From NCBI GenBank assembly GCA_039208375.1, contig JBCCRC010000019.1:1-50966 (forward strand): 50,966 bases of DNA. The letters are read 5' to 3'. The notes beneath the pieces are model-generated. The model made no database searches. It saw only the letters and a list, made by a program, of their open reading frames with translations, and was not told the DNA's origin. This document shows, piece after piece, positions 34,000-43,275 of this stretch (within the stretch, counting starts at the first letter, position 1; the number at the start of each line of letters is the position of its first letter). Source of the DNA: JANQPC01 sp039208375. Its GTDB lineage: Bacteria > Pseudomonadota > Alphaproteobacteria > Rhodobacterales > Rhodobacteraceae. Both the position numbers and the translations under genes were made by a program.

Positions 34000-34036
34000 A
34001 CCGCCGCCTCCCTTCCGGAGTGCGGCGGTTTTTTTT
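34000..34036 (+). terminator. Rho-independent terminator
   Basis: ACCGCCGC (34000-34007) and GCGGCGGT (34022-34029) form an 8-bp stem, extended by an inner CTCC/GGAG pairing with one bulged T. An eight-base T run follows (34029-34036). It lies 150 bp after the small peptide gene and would end its transcript; the intervening 33849-33999 shows no frame of interest and would be an untranslated 3' region. Confidence 0.75.
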
Positions 34037-34673
34037 GGGGGGGCGGCGATCGTGGGCGCTTACGGGTGGCGAGCGGGGAGGGCGCGTTGCCCCGTACCCC
34101 CGGATGCCGCCGGGCGAACCCTGAAATGCTTTGGACAAGGATGAGGCCGGGCGATGCCCGCCTGCTGGTCTGCGCCAGTCGTGCTGGCCGATTGCGCAGG
34201 CGCCTCAAGGCCTTGCGCCCATGTCAGTTTCAACAAGTGCGTCGCGAACCACTGTAGGCCGAGATTACGCAGGCGCGACGATACACGCCACCGCGCCAAG
34301 ACCTTCTGCGAATAAAAGGTTGCGCGGGAACGTACCTGGCGGGCATGACGCAGGAGATCGCGCCTACGCGGTGCCCCGTGCGACATTACGGATGTTTGGC
34401 ACGCTTGCAGTATTTGTAGACAGGAGATCAGGCGAGCCTGCGGTGCTTCCACTCTTTCGCGCCCGAGTTCTCGCTTGGGCAACCCTGGTGCTTGCTGTGC
34501 CCTATCTGTGCCCCCAAAGGCATGATCGGGAACGATTGAGGTTCGATCGCTGCAGCGCACCCAAGACGTAGCGGGCAAAAAAACGCCGGCTAGCCCACTG
34601 CTTGGCAGCCATCCGACGTTTCGCAATTCATGGGGGATTGCGCCCCAGTCTCTGGAGGCCCCCGCGCCCCCGC
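34037..34673. other. Non-coding or decayed stretch without recognisable gene
   Basis: About 640 bp between a terminator and the end of the SYLF-domain gene. It opens with a run of eight G. Long frames exist on both strands (minus 34060-34626, 188 codons; plus 34131-34571, 146 codons), but neither has a good ribosome-binding site, a recognisable motif or the codon bias of neighbouring genes. The minus-strand translation has a plausible protein-like patch in its middle, so remnants of a decayed gene or mobile element are possible. No inverted-repeat ends were found. Confidence 0.4.
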
Positions 34674-35234
34674 TTAGGGGATAATCCGGTTGTATTTCGT
34701 GCCCTCAACCGAGGCGCCCGCGAGAAGCCCCGTTTGCCCGAACACTGCCGCCACCACCGGATCAAGAACCGTCGTCGTCTCTGCCGAGATGTTTTCGCCC
34801 CGGTTCGAGACAGTGTATTCGATATCCGCGCCCGCCGCCCAACCCGGCGACGTGCGGAATTCAGTCAACGCCTCTTCCGTCATGAAGAACAGAACATGTG
34901 CGTATTGCTGTGCACCGATCTGGAAGCCGACACTTGCCTGGGTGGCCGAGTAGTAATCGACGGTCACATCGTTGATCCGCAGCGCGCCCCTCCCGTAGGC
35001 TGCGCCCACGCCGAAGCCCGCTTCGGTGATAAGGGGCATCACCAGCATGCCGGCGGCGTTCTGGCGCAGATCGCGGGTGCCGGGGAAGTTCGATTCCATA
35101 AAGGTCAGCGTCGCATCCACGCGCTGATCGATCACCGCGCCGCCTTGGGAGCCGACGCCGTTGCCACACGCAGCGGCGAGTGCCGCAAAGGAAAGCGCGC
35201 CGAAGAGGGCTGCGCGACGGGGGAGGATGGACAT
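34674..35234 (-). CDS. SYLF-domain (YSC84-like) lipid-binding lipoprotein
   Basis: 186 residues with a signal peptide ending in a lipobox-like site (ALAAAC, Cys23), so probably an outer- or inner-membrane lipoprotein. The remainder is a SYLF/Ysc84 domain: AGMLVMPLITEAGFGVGAAYGRG, VGFQIGAQQYAHVLFFM and a C-terminal AVFGQTGLLAGASVEGTKY. Eukaryotic SYLF proteins bind phosphoinositides; the bacterial function is not established. It is preceded by its own promoter candidate and is not clearly part of an operon with hemB. Confidence 0.85.
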   Translation of the reverse strand: MSILPRRAALFGALSFAALAAACGNGVGSQGGAVIDQRVDATLTFMESNFPGTRDLRQNAAGMLVMPLITEAGFGVGAAYGRGALRINDVTVDYYSATQASVGFQIGAQQYAHVLFFMTEEALTEFRTSPGWAAGADIEYTVSNRGENISAETTTVLDPVVAAVFGQTGLLAGASVEGTKYNRIIP

Positions 35235-35290
35235 GGTTCTACCCTTTATCTTGCCTGAATGCCTCGTGCGGCGGCCTTATCTGGCCGCTC

Positions 35291-35309
35291 ATCCCAATTT
35301 ATAGGGGAT
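35291..35309 (-). promoter_or_regulatory. Candidate promoter of the SYLF lipoprotein gene
   Basis: On the minus strand a TATAAA -10 (plus coordinates 35298-35303) lies within the inverted repeat ATCCC/GGGAT (35291-35295 and 35305-35309), about 65 bp before the ATG. A poor -35 (ATGACT) sits 17 bp upstream of it. The repeat around the -10 could be a regulator site. Confidence 0.35.
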
Positions 35310-35354
35310 TTGAAGTGGAGAGTCATCACCCCTTGTGGCCCGCAAGCGCCTCTT

Positions 35355-36356
35355 TCACACCCGGCGCGCAGCGAACTCGCGCGCCATCTGGGGCGCGAAA
35401 TAGGTGAGGATGCCGTCGCAGCCGGCGCGCTTGAAGGCCAGAAGGCTCTCTTCCATCACCAGTGGGCCGTCGAGCCAGCCGCGCTCCGCCGCACCGGTGA
35501 GCATCGCGTATTCGCCCGAGACTTGGTAGGCATAGGTCGGTGCCCCGAAGGCATCCTTCACGCGGCGGCAGATATCGAGATAGGCCATGCCGGGCTTGAC
35601 CATCACCATGTCGGCGCCTTCCATCAGATCGCGCTCCACCAGTCTTAGCGCCTCATCGGAATTGCGCGCCTGCATCTGATAGGTTTTCTTGTCGCCCTTG
35701 AGGGCACCGGATGCGCCTACCGCATCGCGAAATGGGCCGTAGAAGGCCGAGGCGTATTTGGCAGCATAGGAGAGGATCGCGACGTTGCGGTGGCCCGCGC
35801 CTTCGAGCGCTGCACGGATCGCGCCGATCCGGCCATCCATCATATCCGATGGGCCCAGGATATCGGCGCCCGCCTCGGCTTGCGCCAGCGCCATCTTGGC
35901 GAGCGCTTCGACCGTTTCATCATTGATAATCTCGCCATCCACCACAAACCCGTCATGGCCGTTGATGTTATACGGGTCGAGCGCGATATCGGTCATTACC
36001 GCGATCTCGGGAACGGCGGCCTTGATTGCCCGCACGGCGCGGTTAGTGAGGTTCTCGGGGTTCCAGGCCTCGGCGCAATCCTCGGTCTTCAGGCTTGGAT
36101 CGGTATAGGGAAAGATGCAGATTGCGGGGATGCCCAGCCCGGCCGCCTCTTCCGCCGCGCGCACCACGCGATCCACGGTCAGCCGATCCACCCCCGGCAT
36201 CGAGGGGATCGGATGCGTCGCGTTTTCCCCCGCCATTACGAAGACCGGCCAGATCAGATCATCCACCGAAAGTGTGACCTCGGCGGTCAGCCGGCGCAGA
36301 GCGTCCGAGCGGCGGACACGGCGAAATCGGGTGTTTGGAAAGGCCCCAGTGGTCAT
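35355..36356 (-). CDS. hemB: Delta-aminolevulinic acid dehydratase (porphobilinogen synthase)
   Basis: Condenses two 5-aminolevulinate molecules to porphobilinogen for heme and (bacterio)chlorophyll. The 333-residue protein shows the two catalytic lysines in LSYAAKYASAFYGP and VKPGMAYLDI. In the metal-site region it reads DIALDPYNINGHDG, lacking the three zinc-binding cysteines of E. coli HemB, so it is not the zinc type. A Rhodobacter homologue is described as metal-independent, and this one may be similar. It is divergent from the membrane protein gene at 36518. Confidence 0.97.
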   Translation of the reverse strand: MTTGAFPNTRFRRVRRSDALRRLTAEVTLSVDDLIWPVFVMAGENATHPIPSMPGVDRLTVDRVVRAAEEAAGLGIPAICIFPYTDPSLKTEDCAEAWNPENLTNRAVRAIKAAVPEIAVMTDIALDPYNINGHDGFVVDGEIINDETVEALAKMALAQAEAGADILGPSDMMDGRIGAIRAALEGAGHRNVAILSYAAKYASAFYGPFRDAVGASGALKGDKKTYQMQARNSDEALRLVERDLMEGADMVMVKPGMAYLDICRRVKDAFGAPTYAYQVSGEYAMLTGAAERGWLDGPLVMEESLLAFKRAGCDGILTYFAPQMAREFAARRV

Positions 36357-36517
36357 TCAGCCGCCCTATGGCAGGATTGTCTCGCTTCGTGCCTCGCATG
36401 TTCACCGCGCCACCTCAAGGGTGGCCAAGCCCCAAGGCGAAGATTAGGATTTTGCGGTCGGTGCGAGAAAGGGCTCGCGCCGGGCCTTGCTGGCAGTGGT
36501 AAACGGGGTAACGGGCG

Positions 36518-37048
36518 GTGAACTGGTCTCAGACAGTTTTCGAGTTGATCGATATGCGGTCTTTCTCGAACCTGTGGTATTGGATTGCGTTGGCCGTCAT
36601 GTGGTCCACCGCAAGCCATTGGATTCTGTGCGTTCCGTTCGATATGGTACAGCGCGCGGGCCGCTATGGCGGGCAGGCAGAAACTGATCTGGCCGACATG
36701 GTGCGCATCAACGTCAACCGCATTTTCTACGTGGTGAAATACACCGGCGTTTGGCTTGTGGGGATCACGATGGCGCTCAACACAGGGCTCGCGATCCTGG
36801 GCTGGGGCTATGATGTGGAATTTGCGCAGGCGGTGTTCCTACTGCTCTTTCCGATGTCGCTCGTGGCGGGGCTGAATGTGTGGACCTGTTCGCAGATCCG
36901 GGACCGCGCCGCAGAAGGCGAAGAGCTGCGCAAGCTCATGGGCCGTCACCGCTTTATCACCCAAGGCATCGGCGTGGTTTCGATCTTCCTCACCGCGCTT
37001 TGGGGGATGTACAAAAATCTGCTCGTCGTGGGGCCGCTCGGCGGTTGA
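36518..37048 (+). CDS. Four-helix inner-membrane protein of unknown function
   Basis: A 176-residue protein starting at GTG 36518. Four hydrophobic segments are visible (about residues 20-41, 72-98, 103-122 and 147-170). Between helices 3 and 4 is a charged cytoplasmic-looking stretch (IRDRAAEGEELRKLMGRHR). Homologues in Rhodobacteraceae are, to my recollection, annotated 'component of SufBCD complex', but nothing in the sequence supports an iron-sulfur role and no suf gene is near. It lies 30 bp before mfd, with which it may be co-transcribed. Function unknown. Confidence 0.75.
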   Translation: MNWSQTVFELIDMRSFSNLWYWIALAVMWSTASHWILCVPFDMVQRAGRYGGQAETDLADMVRINVNRIFYVVKYTGVWLVGITMALNTGLAILGWGYDVEFAQAVFLLLFPMSLVAGLNVWTCSQIRDRAAEGEELRKLMGRHRFITQGIGVVSIFLTALWGMYKNLLVVGPLGG

Positions 37049-37078
37049 CTCGGGGGGCCCGCCCGTTAGGTGGGGCCC

Positions 37079-40000
37079 ATGCTGTCAGAACCCGGCCATT
37101 TCACCGTTTCGGGCGCGCCCGAAGGGTTTGACGCCCGCCTCGTGCTGCGCGAGGCGGCGGAGCGTCCGGTGCTGCACGTGGCGCGCGATGACAAGCGGCT
37201 GGCGGCCATGGCCGAGGCGCTGCGCGTGACCGACCCTTCGGTGCCGGTGATGGCCTTTCCGGGCTGGGATTGCCTGCCCTATGATCGGGTTTCCCCCAAT
37301 GCCGACGTGTCTGCCGCGCGCATGGCTACGCTGGCCGCGCTTGCCGCCGGTGCGCCGCGCGGGGTTGTGCTGAGCACGCTCAACGCCGCCACCCAGCGCG
37401 TTCCGGCCCGCGCGGTGCTGCGCGAGGCGGCCTTTTCAGCACGGGTGGGCGACCGGATTGACGAAGATGCCTTGCGCGCCTTCCTCGTGCGGATGGGGTT
37501 CGTTCAGGCGCCCACGGTATCCGAACCCGGCGATTACGCGATCCGGGGCGGGATCATCGATATCTACCCGCCGGGGGAGGCAGGGCCGGTGCGTCTGGAC
37601 CTTTTCGGCGATGTGCTTGACGGTGCCCGGCGCTTCGATCCGGTGACCCAGCGCACGACCGAAACGCTGGAACGCGTGGAACTCGCGCCTGTGAGTGAGG
37701 TGATCCTTGATGAGGCCGCGATCACACGGTTCCGCCAGAGCTACCGGGCCGAATTTGGATCGGCAGGCACGGATGACCCGCTTTACGAGGCGGTGAGCGC
37801 CGGGCGCAAGCATGCGGGCGTGGAACACTGGCTGCCCTTTTTCCATGACGGGCTGGAGACGCTCTTTGATTACCTGCCTGGTGCCGCCGTGGTGCTTGAC
37901 GATCAGGTCACGCCCCAACGGCTCGCGCGATGGGACACGATTGCCGATCAATACGATGCCCGCGCCGAAGCGCTGAAGGCGCGCTCCAAGCACGATACTG
38001 TCTACAAACCCGCGCCGCCGGGGGCGCTCTATCTCGACGATGCCGCCTGGGGCGCGGCTGTAGCCGGCCACCGTGTTCTCAGTCTCGCGCAATTGCCTCA
38101 AGCCACTGGCCCCGGTGTCACGGATGCGAGCGGCCGAATTGGTCGCGATTTTGCGCCGGAGCGCCAGCAGGAAAGCATTAGCCTTTTCGGGGCATTGGCT
38201 GCGCATATTCAAGTGGAACGTGAGACACGAAGCGTGGTGATCGCCAGCTACTCAGAAGGCGCGCGCGAGCGGCTGCAGGGTCTGCTTGAAGATCAGGATA
38301 TCACGGATGCCACCCCCGTGGCCGATCTGCGCGATGTGAGCGAGGGGGCAGGCACGCTGTCCCTCATGGTCTGGGCGCTCGAGCATGGGTTCACCGGGCC
38401 GGGCCTCACCGTGATCTCCGAACAAGATGTGCTGGGTGACCGGCTCATCCGCGCGCCCCGCAAGAAGCGCCGCGCCGAAAACTTCCTGACCGAACACCAA
38501 ACGCTCAGCCCTGGCGATCTGATCGTCCATGTCGATCACGGGGTGGGGCGGTACATGGGGCTTGAGGTCGTTACCGCCCTCGGTGCCGCCCATGAATGCC
38601 TCTCGCTCGAATACGCCGGCGGCGACCGGCTGTTCCTGCCGGTGGAGAATATCGAGCTTCTGAGCCGCTTCGGCCATGAAGAGGGGCTGCTGGATAGGCT
38701 GGGCGGCGGCGCCTGGCAGGCCAAGAAGGCCAAGCTCAAGCAACGCATCCGCGATATCGCCGACCGGTTGATCCGCGTGGCCGCCGAGCGGCACCTGCGC
38801 AAGGGGCGGATCCTCGAGCCCTCCCACGGGCTGTGGGAAAGCTTTTCCGCCCGCTTCCCCTATCAGGAAACGGACGATCAGCTGAACGCCATCGAAGATG
38901 TCCTTTCCGATCTCGCTTCCGGCACACCGATGGACAGGCTGGTTTGCGGCGACGTGGGCTTCGGCAAAACCGAAGTGGCCATGCGCGCGGCCTTCATCGC
39001 GGCCATGTCCGGCGCGCAGGTGGCGGTGATTGCGCCCACAACCCTGCTCGCCCGCCAGCATTTCAAAAGCTTCGCCGAGCGCTTCCGCGGCTTCCCGGTG
39101 GAGGTGCGCCAGCTTTCCCGCTTCGTCTCCGCCAAGGAGGCGCAGGCGACGCGCGAGGGGCTCGCCAAGGGCACCGTGGATATCGTGATCGGCACCCATG
39201 CGGTTCTGGCCAAATCCGTTCGGTTCCAGGATCTGGGGCTCCTGGTGATTGATGAGGAACAGCATTTCGGCGTGGCCCATAAGGAGCGGCTGAAGCAGCT
39301 GAAATCCGATGTGCATGTACTCACGCTGACCGCCACGCCGATCCCCCGCACGCTGCAACTGTCGCTCACCGGCGTGCGCGATCTATCGATCATCGGCACC
39401 CCGCCGGTCGACCGCCTTGCAATCCGCACCTATGTGAGCGAGTTCGATACCGTGACCATCCGCGAGGCGCTGCTGCGCGAACACTACCGCGGCGGGCAAT
39501 CCTTCTTCGTTGTGCCCCGCATCGCCGATTTGCCGGAGATGGAGGCGTTCCTGCGCGAAGAAGTGCCCGAAGTGCGCTACGTGGTGGCACATGGGCAAAT
39601 GGCGGCCGGCGAGCTTGATGACCGCATGAACGCGTTCTACGACGGCAAATACGACGTGCTTTTGGCCACCACGATCGTGGAATCCGGCCTCGATATTCCC
39701 ACAGCCAACACGATGATCGTGCATCGCGCCGATATGTTCGGCCTTGCGCAGCTTTATCAAATCCGCGGCCGGGTGGGGCGGGCCAAGACCCGCGCCTACG
39801 CGTATCTCACCACGAAGCCCCGCGCGCCGCTCACCGCCACCGCCGAGAAGCGCCTGCGCGTTTTGGGCTCGCTCGATAGCCTGGGCGCGGGCTTTACGCT
39901 CGCCAGCCAGGATCTCGATATCCGGGGCGCAGGCAACCTCTTGGGCGAAGAGCAATCGGGCCATGTGCGCGAGGTGGGCTATGAGCTTTACCAATCGATG

Positions 40001-40525
40001 CTCGAAGAGGCGATCGCCAAGATCCGCTCGGGAGAGCTTGAGGGGCTGAGCGAGGCGGATGATCAATGGGCGCCCACGATCAATCTTGGCGTGCCCGTGC
40101 TGATCCCCGAGGCGTATGTGCCCGACCTTGACGTGCGGCTCGGCCTTTACCGTCGGCTTTCGGGCCTGTCGACGAAGGTGGAGCTTGAGGGGTTTGCCGC
40201 GGAACTGATCGACCGGTTCGGCAAGTTGCCGAAAGAGGTGAACACTCTGCTTCTGGTGGTGCGCATCAAGGCGGAATGCAAAAAGGCGGGCATCGCGCGG
40301 CTCGATGCGGGCCCCAAGGGCGCCACGATCCAGTTCCACAACGACAAGTTCGCCAACCCCGAAGGCCTTGTGGCCTTCATTCAGGACCAGCGCGGGCTGG
40401 CGAAGGTGAAAGACAACAAGATCGTTGTGCGCCGGGATTGGAAGAAGGACAGCGACAAGATCAAGGGCGCCTTCGCCATCGCGCGGGATCTGGCGGCACA
40501 GGCGAAGGGGAAGGTGGCGGCGTAG
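37079..40525 (+). CDS. mfd: Transcription-repair coupling factor
   Basis: Removes RNA polymerase stalled at lesions and recruits UvrA. The ATG at 37079 follows AGGTGGGG and gives 1148 residues, the normal length; an in-frame GTG at 37070 would add three. Domains in order: UvrB-homology module (GWDCLPYDRVSP), the RNA-polymerase interaction domain (HVDHGVGRYMGLE near 490), helicase core with Walker A CGDVGFGKT (near 623), DEEQHFG (near 725), TATPIPRTL and QIRGRVGRAKTRAYAYL, and the C-terminal TRCF domain. Third repair gene in the window after ligA and recG. Confidence 0.97.
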   Translation: MLSEPGHFTVSGAPEGFDARLVLREAAERPVLHVARDDKRLAAMAEALRVTDPSVPVMAFPGWDCLPYDRVSPNADVSAARMATLAALAAGAPRGVVLSTLNAATQRVPARAVLREAAFSARVGDRIDEDALRAFLVRMGFVQAPTVSEPGDYAIRGGIIDIYPPGEAGPVRLDLFGDVLDGARRFDPVTQRTTETLERVELAPVSEVILDEAAITRFRQSYRAEFGSAGTDDPLYEAVSAGRKHAGVEHWLPFFHDGLETLFDYLPGAAVVLDDQVTPQRLARWDTIADQYDARAEALKARSKHDTVYKPAPPGALYLDDAAWGAAVAGHRVLSLAQLPQATGPGVTDASGRIGRDFAPERQQESISLFGALAAHIQVERETRSVVIASYSEGARERLQGLLEDQDITDATPVADLRDVSEGAGTLSLMVWALEHGFTGPGLTVISEQDVLGDRLIRAPRKKRRAENFLTEHQTLSPGDLIVHVDHGVGRYMGLEVVTALGAAHECLSLEYAGGDRLFLPVENIELLSRFGHEEGLLDRLGGGAWQAKKAKLKQRIRDIADRLIRVAAERHLRKGRILEPSHGLWESFSARFPYQETDDQLNAIEDVLSDLASGTPMDRLVCGDVGFGKTEVAMRAAFIAAMSGAQVAVIAPTTLLARQHFKSFAERFRGFPVEVRQLSRFVSAKEAQATREGLAKGTVDIVIGTHAVLAKSVRFQDLGLLVIDEEQHFGVAHKERLKQLKSDVHVLTLTATPIPRTLQLSLTGVRDLSIIGTPPVDRLAIRTYVSEFDTVTIREALLREHYRGGQSFFVVPRIADLPEMEAFLREEVPEVRYVVAHGQMAAGELDDRMNAFYDGKYDVLLATTIVESGLDIPTANTMIVHRADMFGLAQLYQIRGRVGRAKTRAYAYLTTKPRAPLTATAEKRLRVLGSLDSLGAGFTLASQDLDIRGAGNLLGEEQSGHVREVGYELYQSMLEEAIAKIRSGELEGLSEADDQWAPTINLGVPVLIPEAYVPDLDVRLGLYRRLSGLSTKVELEGFAAELIDRFGKLPKEVNTLLLVVRIKAECKKAGIARLDAGPKGATIQFHNDKFANPEGLVAFIQDQRGLAKVKDNKIVVRRDWKKDSDKIKGAFAIARDLAAQAKGKVAA

Positions 40526-40736
40526 CCTGCGCCTGATCCGTCCCTTCGTCCATCCCCTCTACGCCCGAATAGCGCCGCAGGCGCCGGGCGAGCGCTGGCC
40601 CGTTCCGGCGGGGCAGCGCCGTTGCGGGCGGCACGCGCCACAGGCGAAGGTCACGCGGGTTTGCGGGAATAAAGCATACCGTCTCCACGGCAGAGCGCTC
40701 TACCACGGGCCAGCCCTCTCCCGGCTCCGGTTGCAC
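40461..40736 (-). CDS. Possible small hypothetical protein overlapping the mfd 3' end
   Basis: A 91-codon frame starting at GTG 40736 after GAGGGTCAG, with high GC third positions like real genes here. The protein-like part is ETVCFIPANPRDLRLWRVPP and the basic stretch that follows. The C-terminus is Pro-rich and overlaps mfd by 65 bp, where codon bias could come from the opposite strand. No family recognised. Without it, the 311 bp between mfd and the peroxiredoxin-like gene would hold nothing recognisable. Confidence 0.35.
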   Translation of the reverse strand: MQPEPGEGWPVVERSAVETVCFIPANPRDLRLWRVPPATALPRRNGPALARRLRRYSGVEGMDEGTDQAQATPPPSPSPVPPDPARWRRRP

Positions 40737-40836
40737 CTGACCCTCACGGTTTTATGGCGCTAACAGCCTGCCTTGCATCAACGTTCGCCCATCCCGCCTT
40801 CGCCCGGCTTCCTATAGCGCCAGCCTCAACGCGCCC

Positions 40837-41397
40837 TCACACCGCCCCGCCATACTCCCCGCGCGCGGGGTAGCTCTTCTCGATGGCGAAATCGACGGCG
40901 CCCAGAAGCTCGGAAAAATGCGGCCGTACGAAGGGCATCGTCTGCACGCTCATGTAGTAAAGGGTGCGGTCGGGGTTCACGAGGAACAACCCGGGCTCGG
41001 AGAAAAGCGCGGGCTCCTCAATCCCGATGGAGGTCACGCCCCGCGAGGTGGAGATGTAGAGCCCCCACTCCCGCGCCACGCCAAGCCCCAGATCATAGCC
41101 GATGCGCAGATCGCCGGGACCAACCTTTTCGGCCATCGCCTGCGCACGGTCTTCGCCATCTGAAGATATCGCCACCGTGGCCACCCCGCGCGTGGCAAAT
41201 TCCGGCGTCAGGCGGACGAGTTCCTTCAGGTAGGTCGCGCAGATCGGGCAGTGCAGCCCGCGGTAGAAGCAGATCACCGTGCCGCGCTCCGCCGTCTCGC
41301 CGGCCAGATCGAAGGTGTCGCCGCCCAAAAGCGGCACCGACAGGCCCGGGGTCTCGCGGCGGGGCATAAGGGTGGCGGGTACAAGTGTGTCTTTCAC
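40837..41397 (-). CDS. Peroxiredoxin-like (AhpC/TSA superfamily) protein
   Basis: 186 residues from a GTG at 41397 preceded by AAGGAG. A thioredoxin-fold protein with the redox motif CFYRGLHCPICATYL; Cys50 and Cys53 form a CxxC as in thioredoxin-like peroxiredoxins. Other cues are the N-terminal VPLLGGDTFDLAG strand and the C-terminal FLVNPDRTLYYMSVQ. It likely reduces peroxides or acts as a disulfide reductase. Its start overlaps the end of the MFS gene by four bases (GTGA), so translation is coupled. It is the last gene of a four-gene unit. Confidence 0.85.
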   Translation of the reverse strand: MKDTLVPATLMPRRETPGLSVPLLGGDTFDLAGETAERGTVICFYRGLHCPICATYLKELVRLTPEFATRGVATVAISSDGEDRAQAMAEKVGPGDLRIGYDLGLGVAREWGLYISTSRGVTSIGIEEPALFSEPGLFLVNPDRTLYYMSVQTMPFVRPHFSELLGAVDFAIEKSYPARGEYGGAV

Positions 41398-42641
41398 GGT
41401 GTGGTCTCCTTCACTGGGTCGGGTATTGGGCCGGGCACCGGCTCGGGGGTTGGGTCTTCCAACCGCCGTGTGACGAGAAAGCCGATCACGGCGCAAATCA
41501 ACACTCCGAGAACAAGCGGCCGCGGGGTGCCATCGAAGGCAAGCCCGATGGGCACGGCGATCATCACGGCAGCCACCGTGGCCACCGATCCCGCGATTGA
41601 AGCCGCCATGCCTGCGATGTGGCCCAGGGGCGCCATGGCCAATGCGTTGAGATTGCCGATCGTCAGCCCGGCCATGAAGAACACGCTCGTCGTCCACACC
41701 ACGTAAGCCGTGAACAGGCCCAAGCCGCTCAGTAACCCGGCCAGAAGTGCAGCAAGCATCGCCCCCGATAACGCGATCTGTACCGCTAGCGTAATCTTCA
41801 CCACGCGCCGCATCCCCAGCCGCATCACGATTTGTGCGTTCAGGATGCTCCCTGTGCCGGAAATCAGCGCAATCAGGGCGAACCACCAGTGGAATGTGTC
41901 GGCACGCCCGAAGGTGACGTCAAACACCGGCTGGGTGCTGGCGAGTACGGTAAAAAGCATCCCGAAGGTGAGCGACAGCACCAGAATGGTCAGCACCACC
42001 TGGCGGTGCCCAAACGCCTCTGCAATGCCCGCTGCGAGCACCTGGGCCCGAAACGGGCGGCGGCGGTTGGGTGGATGGGTTTCGCGTTGGCGGGCGGCCA
42101 GCCACGTGACCGACACGACCGAAAACACGATGAAGGCCAGAAAGATCCCCCGCCAGCCCGTGAGCGCGATGATGCCTGCGCCGATGGCGGGGGCGACGGC
42201 CGGGATAAGCGTAAAAATCAGCATCACGAACGACATCAGCTGCGCCATCCGCCGGCCTTCGTAGAGATCGCGAATGATCGCCAGCGCCACCACGCGCGGC
42301 CCCGCCGCCCCAAGGCCCTGGATCACCCGCGCCGCAAGCACCAGTTCAAGCGATTGCGCGGCCCAAGCCAGCGCGGCCCCCGCAACATACAAAACGGCTC
42401 CGGCAAAGATCACGGTGCGGCGCCCATAGGCATCGGAAAGCGGGCCGGAAAACAGCGTGCCCACGCCCATGCCCAAAACAAAGCTTGTGATGATCAGCTG
42501 CGCGCGGTTCGGCGCGTCGGGCGTGAGTTCGCCCGCAATTTCCGGCAGGGCGGGCAGCATTGCATCGATCGAAAAGGCAATGGTCGCGAACATCATCGCC
42601 ATGAGGGCGACGAATTCGGCGCGCGACAGCCGCTCAGGCAT
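41394..42641 (-). CDS. MFS drug-efflux transporter, Bcr/CflA family
   Basis: A 415-residue, 12-helix major facilitator exporter. The Bcr/CflA hallmarks are an N-terminal FSIDAMLPALPEI helix, the motif-A region GPLSDAYGRRTVI and RVIQGLGAAGPRVVALAIIRD in the third and fourth helices. Family members export drugs, cysteine or other small metabolites by proton antiport. It overlaps the DsbA-like gene by eight bases and the peroxiredoxin-like gene by four. The C-terminal tail is Pro-rich. The transported compound is unknown but presumably linked to its operon partners. Confidence 0.92.
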   Translation of the reverse strand: MPERLSRAEFVALMAMMFATIAFSIDAMLPALPEIAGELTPDAPNRAQLIITSFVLGMGVGTLFSGPLSDAYGRRTVIFAGAVLYVAGAALAWAAQSLELVLAARVIQGLGAAGPRVVALAIIRDLYEGRRMAQLMSFVMLIFTLIPAVAPAIGAGIIALTGWRGIFLAFIVFSVVSVTWLAARQRETHPPNRRRPFRAQVLAAGIAEAFGHRQVVLTILVLSLTFGMLFTVLASTQPVFDVTFGRADTFHWWFALIALISGTGSILNAQIVMRLGMRRVVKITLAVQIALSGAMLAALLAGLLSGLGLFTAYVVWTTSVFFMAGLTIGNLNALAMAPLGHIAGMAASIAGSVATVAAVMIAVPIGLAFDGTPRPLVLGVLICAVIGFLVTRRLEDPTPEPVPGPIPDPVKETTP

Positions 42642-43275
42642 CGCTGGCGGCCTTGGCGAGATCCTCGATCACCTGGCCCCAGAGTTCGGGCGGCTGTGCA
42701 CCAACGACCACATGCTGTTCGGCCACTACAAAAGTGGGTACGCCCGTCACCCCGCGGGCCCGGGCATGGGCGTCGCGCGCCCGGATGTCTTCATAATCTG
42801 CGTCTGAACCCAGAAGCCGCGCGATCATGGCGCGGTCAAGCCCGGCAGCTTCGGCCAGATCCAGCAGCACATCATGGTCCCCGATATCGCGGCCCTCGCG
42901 GAAGTAGGCGCGGAATAGCGATGACACGATCGCCGTCTGCCGCCCCTCAAGCCCCGCCCAGTGGATCAGACGGTGGGCATCAAGCGTACTGGGCGTTCGG
43001 GTAATGCCTTCGAAATCAATCTCGATGCCTGCGGCTTCTGCCGCCTCTGCGATCTGGGCGTACACGCGCACCGCCGCCGCCTTGCCGCCGAACTTGCCCT
43101 CAAGATACGCGCGCCGGTCCATCCCTTCCTTGGGCATATCAGGGTTGAGTTGGAACGGATGCCATTCGATGGCGAACGGGTGGCCGGGATGCGCCTCCAG
43201 CGCCCGGTCCAGATGCGTTTTCCCGATCAGGCACCAGGGGCAGATCGGATCGCTCAGGATATCAAGACGCACCAT
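42634..43275 (-). CDS. DsbA-family oxidoreductase (FrnE-like)
   Basis: 213 residues from the ATG at 43275; the longer open frame upstream overlaps the ligase. Thioredoxin fold with a helical insertion and the active site CPWC (12-15), in the context DILSDPICPWCLIGK, characteristic of cytoplasmic DsbA-like FrnE proteins rather than periplasmic DsbA. A cis-proline segment GVTGVPTFVV is present. No signal peptide. It likely isomerises or oxidises thiols, or transforms glutathione- or thiol-linked substrates. It overlaps the ligase by 14 bp and the exporter by 8 bp, tying it to the same operon. Confidence 0.9.
   Translation of the reverse strand: MVRLDILSDPICPWCLIGKTHLDRALEAHPGHPFAIEWHPFQLNPDMPKEGMDRRAYLEGKFGGKAAAVRVYAQIAEAAEAAGIEIDFEGITRTPSTLDAHRLIHWAGLEGRQTAIVSSLFRAYFREGRDIGDHDVLLDLAEAAGLDRAMIARLLGSDADYEDIRARDAHARARGVTGVPTFVVAEQHVVVGAQPPELWGQVIEDLAKAASDA

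Noticed and set aside
34529..34543. GAAC-N7-GTTC as a second LexA site
   Set aside because: Palindromic orientation does not fit the direct-repeat LexA motif of alphaproteobacteria and there is no gene to control.
34060..34626. Minus-strand 188-codon frame as transposase remnant
   Set aside because: Middle part looks protein-like, but I could not match it to a transposase family or find terminal repeats, so it was kept only as an undefined region.
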